DNA of 59,544 bases from Phenylobacterium sp. (GTDB lineage Bacteria; Pseudomonadota; Alphaproteobacteria; Caulobacterales; Caulobacteraceae): contig NZ_JAUYOJ010000169.1 of NCBI RefSeq assembly GCF_030697925.1, forward strand, positions 1 through 59,544, given 5' to 3'. The notes beneath the pieces were generated by a model that was given only the letters and a program-made list of their open reading frames with translations, did not search any database and was not told the DNA's origin. Shown here piece after piece: positions 20,240 through 28,040 of this stretch. A program made the position numbers and the translations under genes. The first letter of the stretch is position 1, and the number at the start of each line of letters is the position of its first letter.

Positions 20240-20806
20240 TTGAAGGTAATCGCCAGCTCTCTGCGCAAAGGCTCCGTCGTCGACATGGACGGCAAGCTCT
20301 ATGTGGTCCTGAACGCCGAGAACATCCATCCCGGCAAGGGCACGCCGGTGACCCAGCTCAACATGCGACGCATCTCCGACGGGGTGAAGGTCTCGGAGCG
20401 CTACCGCACCACCGAACAGGTCGAGAAGGCCTTCGTGGACGAGCGCGACCACACCTTCCTGTACCAGGATGGCGACGGCTTCCACTTCATGAACCCGGAG
20501 AACTACGACCAGGTCACCGCCTCGGCCGAGGTGGTGGGCGACGCCGCGCCGTTCCTGCAGGAGGGCATGACCATCCAGGTGGCCACCCATAACGACGTGC
20601 CGATCTCGCTGACCCTGCCGCGCACGGTGACCCTGGAGATCGTCGAGACCGAGCCGTCGGTGAAGGGCCAGACCGCCTCGTCGTCCTACAAGCCGGCGAT
20701 TCTCTCGAACGGCGTGAAGACCACGGTGCCGCCCTACATCGCCGTCGGCACCCGGGTGGTGATCCTCACCGAGGACAACAGCTATCTCGAGCGGGCCAAG
20801 GACTGA
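20240..20806 (+). CDS. efp: Translation elongation factor P
   Basis: This protein of about 188 residues relieves ribosome stalling at polyproline. The N-terminal KOW-like domain carries the modification loop [11 protein letters not shown], with the lysine at about residue 33. Two OB domains follow, and the ending [23 protein letters not shown] is close to family norm. I place the start at TTG 20240 ([11 protein letters not shown]), 10 bases after GAGGAA; a TTG at 20225 would add five residues not usual in the family. Expressed divergently from epmA/epmB, whose products should modify it. Confidence 0.93.
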   Translation: MKVIASSLRKGSVVDMDGKLYVVLNAENIHPGKGTPVTQLNMRRISDGVKVSERYRTTEQVEKAFVDERDHTFLYQDGDGFHFMNPENYDQVTASAEVVGDAAPFLQEGMTIQVATHNDVPISLTLPRTVTLEIVETEPSVKGQTASSSYKPAILSNGVKTTVPPYIAVGTRVVILTEDNSYLERAKD

Positions 20807-20814
20807 TCGCGAAT

Positions 20815-20992
20815 CCCTTCTCCCCTTGCGGGAGAAGGTGGCCTTGCGGAGCAAGGTCGGATGAGGGGTCTCTCAGAACTCGCCGGCCGGTGTTCGGCCT
20901 AGCGTCAACTCAGAAGTCGGACGGATAGGGTCATCGACCCCTCATCCGACCCCGCTCTCGCGGGGCCACCTTCTCCCGCAAGGGGAGAAGGG
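20815..20992. repeat. Nested palindromic intergenic element
   Basis: The 29-base arm 20815-20843 is exactly complementary to 20964-20992. Inside it a 16-base arm (20855-20870) pairs with 20936-20951. Smaller hairpins such as CCTTGCGGAGCAAGG and CCCCGCTCTCGCGGGG lie within. The arms contain the CTTCTCCCGCAAGGGGAGAAG-type motif seen widely between alphaproteobacterial genes. It sits between convergent efp and infA. Confidence 0.85.
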
Positions 20993-21007
20993 ACGTGAGC
21001 ATATGTA

Positions 21008-21277
21008 CTAGCGCTTGCGGAACGTCGGGCGCGCGCCGCCGCCGACCCGGGGGCCGTCGGTCTTGTGGCGGTAGGTGATGCGGCCGCGGGTCAGGTCGTA
21101 GGGGGTCATCTCGACGATGACGCGGTCGCCGACCAGCGAACGGATGCGGTTCTTCTTCATCTTGCCCGCCGTGTAGGCGAGAATTTCGTGGTCGTTGTCC
21201 AGCTTCACGCGGAACCGGCCTTCCGGCAGCAGTTCGACGATCAGGCCGTCGAATTCGATCAGCTCTTCCTTGGCCAT
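21008..21277 (-). CDS. infA: Translation initiation factor IF-1
   Basis: This 89-residue single OB-fold protein is IF-1. The family start [24 protein letters not shown] and the segment [24 protein letters not shown] are diagnostic. The lysine/arginine-rich tail (about 17 residues beyond the E. coli protein) is usual in alphaproteobacteria. It binds the 30S A site during initiation. A GAGAGGAGG ribosome binding site precedes the ATG. Confidence 0.97.
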   Translation of the reverse strand: MAKEELIEFDGLIVELLPEGRFRVKLDNDHEILAYTAGKMKKNRIRSLVGDRVIVEMTPYDLTRGRITYRHKTDGPRVGGGARPTFRKR

Positions 21278-21317
21278 ACGAGGCCTCCTCTCCGCCGGGA
21301 CGTCCGGCGAGGTCGTG

Positions 21318-21352
21318 AAAAATGAAAAACGGGCCGGCGTGAGCCGGCCCGT
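21318..21352 (-). terminator. Rho-independent terminator of the cold-shock gene
   Basis: Read on the minus strand, ACGGGCCGGC pairs with GCCGGCCCGT around a four-base loop (21329-21352) and is followed by TTTTTCATTTTT. It lies 33 bases after the cold-shock stop and just before infA, so it separates the two transcripts. Confidence 0.88.
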
Positions 21353-21384
21353 CTGGCAGTGGCGGGCTTACGCCCGCAAAGGCC

Positions 21385-21594
21385 TTAGGCGGATTGCAGC
21401 TGACCAGCCGACATCTTGCCGCTGCGCTGATCGCGCTCCAGTTCGAAGGCGACGCGTTGGCCTTCGTTCAGGGTGCCCATGCCGGCGCGCTCAACGGCCG
21501 AGATGTGCACGAAAACGTCGGCGCCGCCATCATCGGGTTGGATGAAGCCGAAGCCCTTGGTTCCGTTGAACCACTTAACAATACCGGTAGCCAT
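21385..21594 (-). CDS. Cold shock domain protein (CspA family)
   Basis: This 69-residue single cold-shock domain protein has both RNA-binding motifs: KGFGFIQ (RNP1) and DVFVHIS (RNP2). The tail [13 protein letters not shown] is typical of alphaproteobacterial members. It binds single-stranded RNA or DNA and may act as an RNA chaperone. The ATG at 21592-21594 has GGGGA upstream. A clear intrinsic terminator follows. Cold induction cannot be told from the sequence. Confidence 0.95.
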   Translation of the reverse strand: MATGIVKWFNGTKGFGFIQPDDGGADVFVHISAVERAGMGTLNEGQRVAFELERDQRSGKMSAGQLQSA

Positions 21595-21923
21595 GAGAAG
21601 TCCCCTTCCGGGTCTTAATATTACCTCGCGCCAAGAGCGGCCGAGGGATCAAAATTTCGGATGGGGTCGAGGGCAGGTCCGGATGTTCGAGTAAACTCGA
21701 ACTGGGATAGCGGCCGAACCAAAACGATATTCGATACGGTCGTAGACCATCTACTGAGAAAAAAAGCAATTCCTTTCGACGAACGCCGCGATCAAGCCGC
21801 CGTTATCTGCCGGAAGCGGGGCGTCGCCAGGGTTGCGGGAGCGTCTCGACCACACCGCGCGATGGCGCCTATGCCGCGCGCCAATCCGGTGAGAAGCTGC
21901 GCCATCTCAGCGGAGATCGCGCC
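21595..21923. other. Leader and upstream region of the cold-shock gene, with an inverted repeat
   Basis: There is no credible gene in these 329 bases. Local AT-rich patches (around 21615-21625, 21650-21657, 21720-21735 and 21756-21775) contrast with the surroundings and probably hold the cold-shock promoter and an untranslated leader. A perfect inverted repeat, GTTCGAG-TAAA-CTCGAAC, lies at 21685-21702, about 90 bases upstream of the start codon. It could be a leader hairpin or a protein-binding site. Confidence 0.55.
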
Positions 21924-22391
21924 ATGAGCCTCTATGTGTTCGCCCTGTTGATCGGCGTGATCGCCGGCCTGCGCGCCATGACCGCGCCCGCCGCGGTGAG
22001 CTGGGCCGCGGCGCTCGGCTGGCTGTCGCTCGACGGCACGCCCCTGGCTTTCCTGAGCTTCAAGTACTCACCCTGGGTCTTCACCGCCCTGGCCGTCGTC
22101 GAGTTGGTCAGCGACCAGCTGCCCAGGACCCCAAGCCGCAAGGTCCCGGTCCAGTTCGGCGCCCGGATTCTCATGGGCGGCCTTTGCGGCGCCGCCATCG
22201 GCGCCAGCCAGGGGCAGCTGGTCGGTGGCCTGATCGCCGGCGCCGTGGGCGCGGTGATCGGAACCCTTGGCGGCTACGAGGCTCGTTCCCGGCTTGTCAG
22301 GGCGATCGGCGGCCGGGACTTCCCCATCGCCCTGCTGGAAGACGCCGTCGCGATCGGCGGCGCCTGCCTGATCGTGACCTCGCTCGCCTGA
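21924..22391 (+). CDS. DUF4126 family membrane protein
   Basis: This 155-residue protein shows the DUF4126 start (IGVIAGLRAMTAPAAVSWAA) and three to four hydrophobic segments, two of them glycine-rich (GGLCGAAIGAS and GLIAGAVGAVIGTLGGY). Function is unknown; it should lie in the inner membrane. Its TGA overlaps the ATG of the next flavoprotein (TGATG), so the two are coexpressed. Confidence 0.8.
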   Translation: MSLYVFALLIGVIAGLRAMTAPAAVSWAAALGWLSLDGTPLAFLSFKYSPWVFTALAVVELVSDQLPRTPSRKVPVQFGARILMGGLCGAAIGASQGQLVGGLIAGAVGAVIGTLGGYEARSRLVRAIGGRDFPIALLEDAVAIGGACLIVTSLA

Positions 22392-23764
22392 TGCCGGCCT
22401 TCGACGCCATCGTCGTCGGCGCGGGCCAGGCCGGTCCATCGCTGGCTGTGCGGCTGGCCGGCGCGGGGATGAGCGTCGCCCTGGTCGAGCGCAAACTGTT
22501 CGGCGGCACCTGCGTCAACACCGGCTGCATGCCGACCAAGACCCTGGTGGCCAGCGCCTACGCCGCCCATCTGGCCCGCTGCGCCGCCGACTATGGCGTC
22601 GTCCTGCAGGGCGAGGTGGGGGTCGACATGGCCCGGGTGAAGGCCCGCCAGGACAAGGTGGTCACCGATGCCCGCGACGGCCTGGAGACCTGGCTGAGGG
22701 ACGCCAAGGGCGTCACGGTCTTCCAGGGTCACGCCCGGTTCGAATCGCCCAGAGACCTGCGGGTCGGCGACGAGGTTCTGACCGCCCCGCGCATCTTCAT
22801 CAATGTCGGCGGCCGCGCCCTGGTCCCCGACATGCCGGGGGTGAACGAGGTGGACTACCTGACCAACACCTCGATGCTGGCCCTGGATGTCCTGCCACGC
22901 CACCTGGTGGTCGTCGGCGGCAGCTATGTCGGGCTGGAATTCGCCCAGATGTACCGCCGCTTCGGGGCGCAGGTCACCGTGGTCGAGAAGGGGCCGCGCC
23001 TCATCGGCCGCGAGGACCCCGACGTCTCCGAGGCCATCCGTGAGATCCTGGAAGGCGAGGGGATCGCCTTCCGGCTGAAGGCCGAGTGCATCAGCTTCCG
23101 TCAGCACGGACCCGACATCGCCGTCGGCGTCGACTGCGAGAATGGCGAGCCGGAGGTGCTGGGCTCCCATGCCCTGCTGGCCGTCGGCCGCAAGCCCAAC
23201 ACCGACGACCTCGGCCTGGACAAGGCCGGCGTCGCCCTCGACCCGCGCGGTTACATCGTGGTCGACGACCATCTCCGCACCAATGTGGAGGGGATCTGGG
23301 CCATGGGCGACTGCAACGGCAAGGGAGCCTTCACCCACACCGCCTACAACGACTTCGAGATCGTCGCCGCCAACCTGCTGGACGACGACCCGCGCCGGGT
23401 CAGCGATCGCATCACCGCCTACGCCCTCTATACCGACCCGCCGCTGGGCCGGGTGGGCATGTCGGAAACCGAGGCCAGGGCGTCCGGGCGCAAGGTCCTG
23501 GTCGGGATGCGGCCCATGAGCCGGGTCGGCCGGGCCGTGGAGAAGGGCGAGACCGCGGGCTTCATGCGCATCCTGGTCGACGCCGACAGCCGCGAGATCC
23601 TGGGGGCCTCGATCCTGGGGACTTCCGGCGACGAGGCGATCCACGCCGTCCTCGACCTCATGTACGCCAGGGAGCCCTATTCGGTGCTGCAACGCGCGGT
23701 GCACATCCACCCGACAGTGTCGGAATTGATCCCGACCATACTGGGCGAACTCAAGCCGCTGTAG
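22391..23764 (+). CDS. FAD-containing pyridine nucleotide-disulfide oxidoreductase (mercuric-reductase-like)
   Basis: This 457-residue protein is a class I disulfide oxidoreductase: FAD motif VVGAGQAGPSLAVRLA, redox pair Cys-X4-Cys in GGTCVNTGC, NAD(P) site VVVGGSYVGLEFAQ, the second FAD motif GIWAMGDCNG, and the C-terminal HIHPTVSEL with the active-site His and Glu. It lacks the extra C-terminal cysteines and N-terminal heavy-metal domain of true MerA, so mercury reduction is unlikely; a dihydrolipoamide- or soluble transhydrogenase-like activity is possible. ATG 22391 overlaps the upstream stop. A longer frame begins within DUF4126 and is rejected. Confidence 0.87.
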   Translation: MPAFDAIVVGAGQAGPSLAVRLAGAGMSVALVERKLFGGTCVNTGCMPTKTLVASAYAAHLARCAADYGVVLQGEVGVDMARVKARQDKVVTDARDGLETWLRDAKGVTVFQGHARFESPRDLRVGDEVLTAPRIFINVGGRALVPDMPGVNEVDYLTNTSMLALDVLPRHLVVVGGSYVGLEFAQMYRRFGAQVTVVEKGPRLIGREDPDVSEAIREILEGEGIAFRLKAECISFRQHGPDIAVGVDCENGEPEVLGSHALLAVGRKPNTDDLGLDKAGVALDPRGYIVVDDHLRTNVEGIWAMGDCNGKGAFTHTAYNDFEIVAANLLDDDPRRVSDRITAYALYTDPPLGRVGMSETEARASGRKVLVGMRPMSRVGRAVEKGETAGFMRILVDADSREILGASILGTSGDEAIHAVLDLMYAREPYSVLQRAVHIHPTVSELIPTILGELKPL

Positions 23765-23813
23765 GCGCGTTTTGGGAGAAGGACGGCGGCCTTGCGGCGG
23801 CCTGAAGGTCCAA

Positions 23814-23889
23814 TGGCTCCCCGAGCAGGACTCGAACCTGCGACAAGTCGGTTAACAGCCGACTGCTCTACCAGCTGAGCTATCGGGGA
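23814..23889 (-). tRNA. tRNA-Asn (GTT)
   Basis: On the minus strand the cloverleaf folds fully. The acceptor stem TCCCCGA pairs with TCGGGGA, the anticodon stem GTCGG/CCGAC holds loop CTGTTAA with anticodon GTT, and the T arm reads GCAGGTTCGAGTCCTGC. CCA is encoded. Length is 76 bases including CCA. Confidence 0.96.
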
Positions 23890-24184
23890 TCACCTTGGAG
23901 GCGGCGATATACGTCGCGTCGGGCGACGGCGCAAGCCGGTGTTCGACGTGTCGCAGGAAGGGCTCGAAAAAAGAGCCCGGCCGAGGCCGAGCTTTACGAA
24001 GTCGGTGATGGTGGGGTGCCTTCCGGAGAAGACAGCGTCAGGTTCCGCCAACATGGTTAAGTGAGAATTAACGCCCGGAGCAGCCTGCTCCAAAACGCCG
24101 CGTCGGAGCGGGCGGGCCTTGAGGCGGCGGGGCGATCTCCGCTAGTCAGGATCGGCGCGGCGTGCGGTCCGGGAGCAGACGGAA
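23890..24184. other. Intergenic region upstream of the Mur ligase-like gene
   Basis: Nearly 300 bases with no credible gene (a 67-codon leftward opening at 23890-24093 lacks any family feature). It contains a short GGGCTC/GAGCCC hairpin near 23958 and the CtrA box described separately. The promoter for the Mur ligase gene should lie around or after that box. Confidence 0.5.
24053..24072 (-). promoter_or_regulatory. CtrA-binding box
   Basis: On the minus strand the sequence reads TTAA-TTCTCAC-TTAACCAT, matching the full Caulobacter CtrA consensus TTAA-N7-TTAACCAT. It is 113 bases upstream of the Mur ligase-like start at 24185. CtrA is the cell-cycle master regulator in this group. Whether it activates or represses cannot be read from position alone. 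Confidence 0.72.
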
Positions 24185-25594
24185 ATGCGTATCCATTTCA
24201 CGGGCGTGGCCGGGGCCGGGATGAGCGCCGTGGCGCTGCTGATGCGCGACGCCGGCCACGAGGTTTCGGGTTCCGACGAGGACGTCTTCCCGCCCATGTC
24301 GACCTATGTGGAAGCCCTGGGCTTTCCCTTCCATCGTCGGTTCGACGCCGCGAATCTCCCGGCCGAGCTGGACGTCCTGGTGCTGGGGACCAGCGCCAAG
24401 CTGGGCGCCGAAACCAATACCGAGGTGATCGCCGCCCGCGCTCGCGGCGTGCGGGTCACCACCTTCGCCGAGATGCTGGGGGAGGCGACTCTGGGCCGCG
24501 AGGTGACGGTGGTGGCCGGCTCCTTCGGCAAGTCGAGCTGCACGGCGCTGATGGCCCATGTCCTGCGCCAGGCGGGGAACGATCCGGGCTGGATGGTCGG
24601 CGCCATCTCGCCGTCCCTCCCGGAGACCGGCCATTGGGGGCGCGGGCAGGTGGTGCTGGAGGGCGATGAGTACATCGTCTCGGGCGCCGATCGCCGGTCC
24701 AAGTTCGCCCTCTACCATCCCGACCATCTGCTGCTGACTTCGCTGATCCACGACCACGTCAACGTCTTCCCGACCATCGCCGACTACGAGGCGCCCTTCC
24801 TCGAGCTGCTGCAGGGCCTGCCCATGAGCGGCCTGGCCGTGCTGCAGGATCATCCGGCGATCCGCGCGGTGGCCCATCACACGAAGGCTCGCATCGTCTG
24901 GTACGACACCGCCGCGTGCGACGGATGGTTCAGCCGCGACGTCACGTTCGGCGAGACCACCAGCTTCGTCCTGGTCGCCCCGGACGGCGGCGAGATCGCC
25001 CTCCGCACCCAGCTGCTCGGCGCCCACAATGTGGAGAACATCGTCGGCGTGGCGGCCTATCTGTTGGAGCGCGGCCTGGTGAGCCCCGACCAGCTCGCCC
25101 GCGCCCTGGAGAGCTTCGGAGGCATCCGCCGGCGGCTGGACCGGCTGACCACGGCCTCGAAGGTGCCGCTGATCGAGGGCTTCGGCTCGTCGTACGAGAA
25201 GGCCCGCTCGGCCATCGAGGCCATGCAGCTGCACTATCCCGACCGGCCGCTGATCGTGGTCTTCGAGCCCCACACCTTCTCCTGGCGCTCCCGCGACGCG
25301 CTCAGCTGGTACGACACAGTGTTCGCCGGTGCGGCCCAGGTGCTGATGATCCCACCGCCCACCCACGGGGCGGCCAGCCATCACCAGTCCACCCACGAGG
25401 AGATCGTCGCGCGCACTGCCGGCGCCGGCGTGGCGGTCCAGGGCGTGACCACCGCCGAGGACGTCATCGCCGCGCTCTCGGAACTGCACGGCGACGAGGC
25501 CGTCCTGCTGCTATCCTCCGGCCCCCTGCTGGGTCTGCCCGACAGCCTGCCGCCGGTGTTGGACAGGCTGTACGGGGAAGCCGTCGCCGCCTAG
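24185..25594 (+). CDS. mpl: Mur ligase family protein, Mpl-like
   Basis: This 469-residue protein aligns by eye with UDP-MurNAc:L-Ala-gamma-D-Glu-meso-DAP ligase: MRIHFTGVAGAGMSAVALL, GSDEDVFPPMST, DEY (161-163), RRSKF, LGAHNVENIVG and FEPHTFSWRSRD. By family it would recycle the murein tripeptide. The ATP loop is unusual, GSFGKSSC (112-119) instead of GTHGKTTT, and the central-to-C-terminal YDDFAHHP motif is replaced by IEGFGSSYEKA (330-340). It may be a divergent active ligase or a repurposed paralogue. A CtrA box lies upstream. Its stop shares CTAG with the convergent hydrolase. Confidence 0.7.
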   Translation: MRIHFTGVAGAGMSAVALLMRDAGHEVSGSDEDVFPPMSTYVEALGFPFHRRFDAANLPAELDVLVLGTSAKLGAETNTEVIAARARGVRVTTFAEMLGEATLGREVTVVAGSFGKSSCTALMAHVLRQAGNDPGWMVGAISPSLPETGHWGRGQVVLEGDEYIVSGADRRSKFALYHPDHLLLTSLIHDHVNVFPTIADYEAPFLELLQGLPMSGLAVLQDHPAIRAVAHHTKARIVWYDTAACDGWFSRDVTFGETTSFVLVAPDGGEIALRTQLLGAHNVENIVGVAAYLLERGLVSPDQLARALESFGGIRRRLDRLTTASKVPLIEGFGSSYEKARSAIEAMQLHYPDRPLIVVFEPHTFSWRSRDALSWYDTVFAGAAQVLMIPPPTHGAASHHQSTHEEIVARTAGAGVAVQGVTTAEDVIAALSELHGDEAVLLLSSGPLLGLPDSLPPVLDRLYGEAVAA

Positions 25595-26499
25595 GCCGCA
25601 GCGATCCGAGCCGCGATCAGCGGCTCCAGCCACGCGCCGCGCTCGATGATGCCCATGTGGGTCGTTCCCGGCAGGACCGCGAGTTGCGCGCCGGGGATCA
25701 GCCGCTTCATCTCCGCGGCGTGCTCGATGCGGGTGAAGTCGTTGTCGCCGATGGCCAGCAGCGTCTTGGCGCGGATGGCGCCCAGCTGGGCCGGGGTCCA
25801 GCCCTCCCAGGAACCCAGCATGGCGTTCAGCTTCTCCAGCACCGGGAAGAAGGTCTCCGGCTTGGGATTATGCTTGTTGTAGTTGGCCTGCCAGGCGGCG
25901 AAGTCGGCCTCGGTCGGCAGCAGTGGGACCAGTTCGGCCGAAGGTTCCTTGATCTCGCCGCGCTGCAGCTTCGCCAGTTCCGGCAGCATGCCGTCGAGAT
26001 TGAAGGTCGTGCCCACGGCGGTCAGGCTGGCGACCAGGGCCGGATGGCGGATCGCCACGCCGGTCGCGATCATCCCGCCCAGGCTGTGGCCGAACAGGTG
26101 GGCCTGCTTGACGCCCAGATGCTTGAGCACACCGGCCACGTCGTCGCTCATGCGCTCGAGCCTGAACGGGCCCTCGCGGTCGCCGGTGTGCCCATGGCCC
26201 TGCGGCTCGATGGCGATGATCGGCCAGGTCTTCGAGAACCGGGGGATGATGTCGGCGGTGAAGGCGGTGTCGATCGCCATCACCCCGCCGGGTAGCAGCA
26301 CCATCGGCGTCTTGCCGGACGTCGGCGATCCGCCGTGCAGCTCGTAATAGACGCTCAGGCCGTCGACCTCGGCGTGGCCGCCGGCCTTTGTCTTGGTTTC
26401 CATCGCAAATCCCTTGTCGCTCATGGCAAGGCCGGCGGCCATCGATGCGCCCCCGGCCAGCATCAGCCGGCGGCTGGAGCCTTGCGGTGTCGGTTTCAT
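25591..26499 (-). CDS. Exported alpha/beta hydrolase
   Basis: This protein of about 302 residues has a signal that looks Tat-type (SSRRLMLAGGASMAAGL), then an alpha/beta-hydrolase domain. The nucleophile elbow is GHSLGG, the oxyanion segment LLPGG, an acid in IGDNDF, and the catalytic His in PGTTHMG. I start it at ATG 26497-26499 (MKPTPQG), because the longer opening adds a non-signal stub. Substrate unknown; esterase or lactonase are likely. Its TAG overlaps that of the convergent Mur ligase gene in a shared CTAG. Confidence 0.82.
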   Translation of the reverse strand: MKPTPQGSSRRLMLAGGASMAAGLAMSDKGFAMETKTKAGGHAEVDGLSVYYELHGGSPTSGKTPMVLLPGGVMAIDTAFTADIIPRFSKTWPIIAIEPQGHGHTGDREGPFRLERMSDDVAGVLKHLGVKQAHLFGHSLGGMIATGVAIRHPALVASLTAVGTTFNLDGMLPELAKLQRGEIKEPSAELVPLLPTEADFAAWQANYNKHNPKPETFFPVLEKLNAMLGSWEGWTPAQLGAIRAKTLLAIGDNDFTRIEHAAEMKRLIPGAQLAVLPGTTHMGIIERGAWLEPLIAARIAAA

Positions 26500-26598
26500 C
26501 CACGGTCCTCCGGTCTGGGTTACACCGGAACGACGAGCGGGGACGCCCCGACCCGACATCAGGCCGAGAGAATAGTCGACCTCACCGCGTCGTTGCGG

Positions 26599-27936
26599 TC
26601 AGTGGCGCGCCGGGATCGGCTGCACATACTCTCCGCCGGCGGCCTCGGCCTCTTTGAACTGCGCCCGCTTGGGACCGAGATAGCCGAACAGGAAGGCGGC
26701 GACCTTGCGCATCTGGATCTCCTCCGAGCCCTCGGTGATCCGGTAGCGGCGGTGGTGGCGGTAGATGTGCTCGAAGGGCTTGTGGCGCGAATAGCCGATG
26801 CCGCCGTGCACCTGCATGGCGCGGTCGGCGGCCTCGCAGACCAGGCGGTTGGCCCAGTAGTTACACATCGACACCTTGTCGGAGATCGTCCGCTCGATCT
26901 CCTTGTGCTCCATGCGGTCCATGTCCCAGGCGGTCTTGCGGATCAGCAGGCGCAGCATCTCGCACTGGGTGGCCAGCTCCACCAGCGGGAACTGGATGCC
27001 CTGGTTGTCGGACAGCGGCTTGCCGAACGGCTTGCGGGCCCGGGCATATTTCACGCTCTCCTCGATGCAGAACACCGCCGCCCCCAGCGACGACGCCGCC
27101 TGGCGAATGCGGTTCTGGTGCACGAAGCTCTGTCCCAGCCCCAGCCCGCGGTCGATCTGGCCCCAGTAGCTGTCCTCGGGGATCCAGACGTCGGTGAAGC
27201 TGACCCGCGGGTGGTCGGTGGGCATGTTGAAGGTCCAGAGATACTCCTCGACCTTCACGCCGGGGGTGTCGGCCGGGACGATGAAGCAGGTGATGCCGGT
27301 GGCGTCGCCGTCCTTGCCGCTGGTGCGGGCGAAGACCATGACGTGGGTCGCCACGTGCATGCCCGTGGTCCACATCTTTTCGCCGCGGATCAGCCAGCCG
27401 GGCTTGCCGTCCTTGTCCTGGCGGACGGCGGTGGTCTCCATGAAGGTGGCGTCCGAGCCGTGATTGGGTTCGGTCAGCCCGAAGCCCGTGCGCATCTGGC
27501 CGGCCAGCAGCTTGGCGCCGTCGCGGTCATATTGGGCGTTGGTGGCGAACTCCTTGAACATCAGGATGAAGGGGTTGTTGCCGACGATGGAGTGCTCGTT
27601 CTGCAGGTCGTTGTGCAGGCCCAGCCCCTTGGCCGCCAGGTGCTCGCGGATCACCGCCATGTCCAGGTTCGAGCCGCCCTTGCCGCCCATCTCGGTGGGC
27701 CAGGCGTAGCGCAGGTGCCCGGCCTCGTCGGCGAGCTTGCGGGCTTGGCCCAGCAGCTCCTCCCACTCCTTCTTCGGCAGGCCGCCGGCGTCCCAGTCGG
27801 TGCGCTCGTATTCGCGCCGATGGTCGAAGTAGCGGATGTTGTCGTCCTTCTGCTCCAGCGGCTTGATCTTGGCCTCGATGAAGGCGTCCAGTTCCCCCAG
27901 GTAAGCTTCGAGTTCCGGGCTGATGCTGAAATCCAT
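26599..27936 (-). CDS. Acyl-CoA dehydrogenase, ACAD10/ACAD11-like (LvaC-like)
   Basis: This 445-residue flavoprotein has the acyl-CoA dehydrogenase fold: FGLTEPNHGSDAT for FAD/substrate, WTTGMHVATHVMVFART, RARKPFGKPLSDNQ, and the QVHGGIGYSRHKPFEHIYRHHR block. A glutamate in ITEGSEEIQ is at the catalytic position. The long N-terminal part and length match the ACAD10/11 branch rather than short-chain enzymes. It is divergent from an APH-fold kinase and a DUF6285 protein, the partners found in the levulinate (lva) pathway of Pseudomonas putida. I infer a role in eliminating phosphate from 4-phosphoacyl-CoA. GGAGGAG ribosome site before the ATG. Confidence 0.85.
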   Translation of the reverse strand: MDFSISPELEAYLGELDAFIEAKIKPLEQKDDNIRYFDHRREYERTDWDAGGLPKKEWEELLGQARKLADEAGHLRYAWPTEMGGKGGSNLDMAVIREHLAAKGLGLHNDLQNEHSIVGNNPFILMFKEFATNAQYDRDGAKLLAGQMRTGFGLTEPNHGSDATFMETTAVRQDKDGKPGWLIRGEKMWTTGMHVATHVMVFARTSGKDGDATGITCFIVPADTPGVKVEEYLWTFNMPTDHPRVSFTDVWIPEDSYWGQIDRGLGLGQSFVHQNRIRQAASSLGAAVFCIEESVKYARARKPFGKPLSDNQGIQFPLVELATQCEMLRLLIRKTAWDMDRMEHKEIERTISDKVSMCNYWANRLVCEAADRAMQVHGGIGYSRHKPFEHIYRHHRRYRITEGSEEIQMRKVAAFLFGYLGPKRAQFKEAEAAGGEYVQPIPARH

Positions 27937-28040
27937 GGGTATCTCCTCCGATACGGGCCGACGTCTTTTTGGCCGTTTACAAGCCGGCGCCGAACGCTGC
28001 AGATCGTTGGATTAGATCACGTCAAAGGTTCCCCGGCGTC

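Noticed and set aside
23890..24093. 67-residue leftward ORF
   Set aside because: No family feature, poor start, and it covers the CtrA box region.
25591..26499. Alpha/beta hydrolase as the missing kynurenine formamidase
   Set aside because: It has an export signal and is separated from the kyn genes on the other strand.
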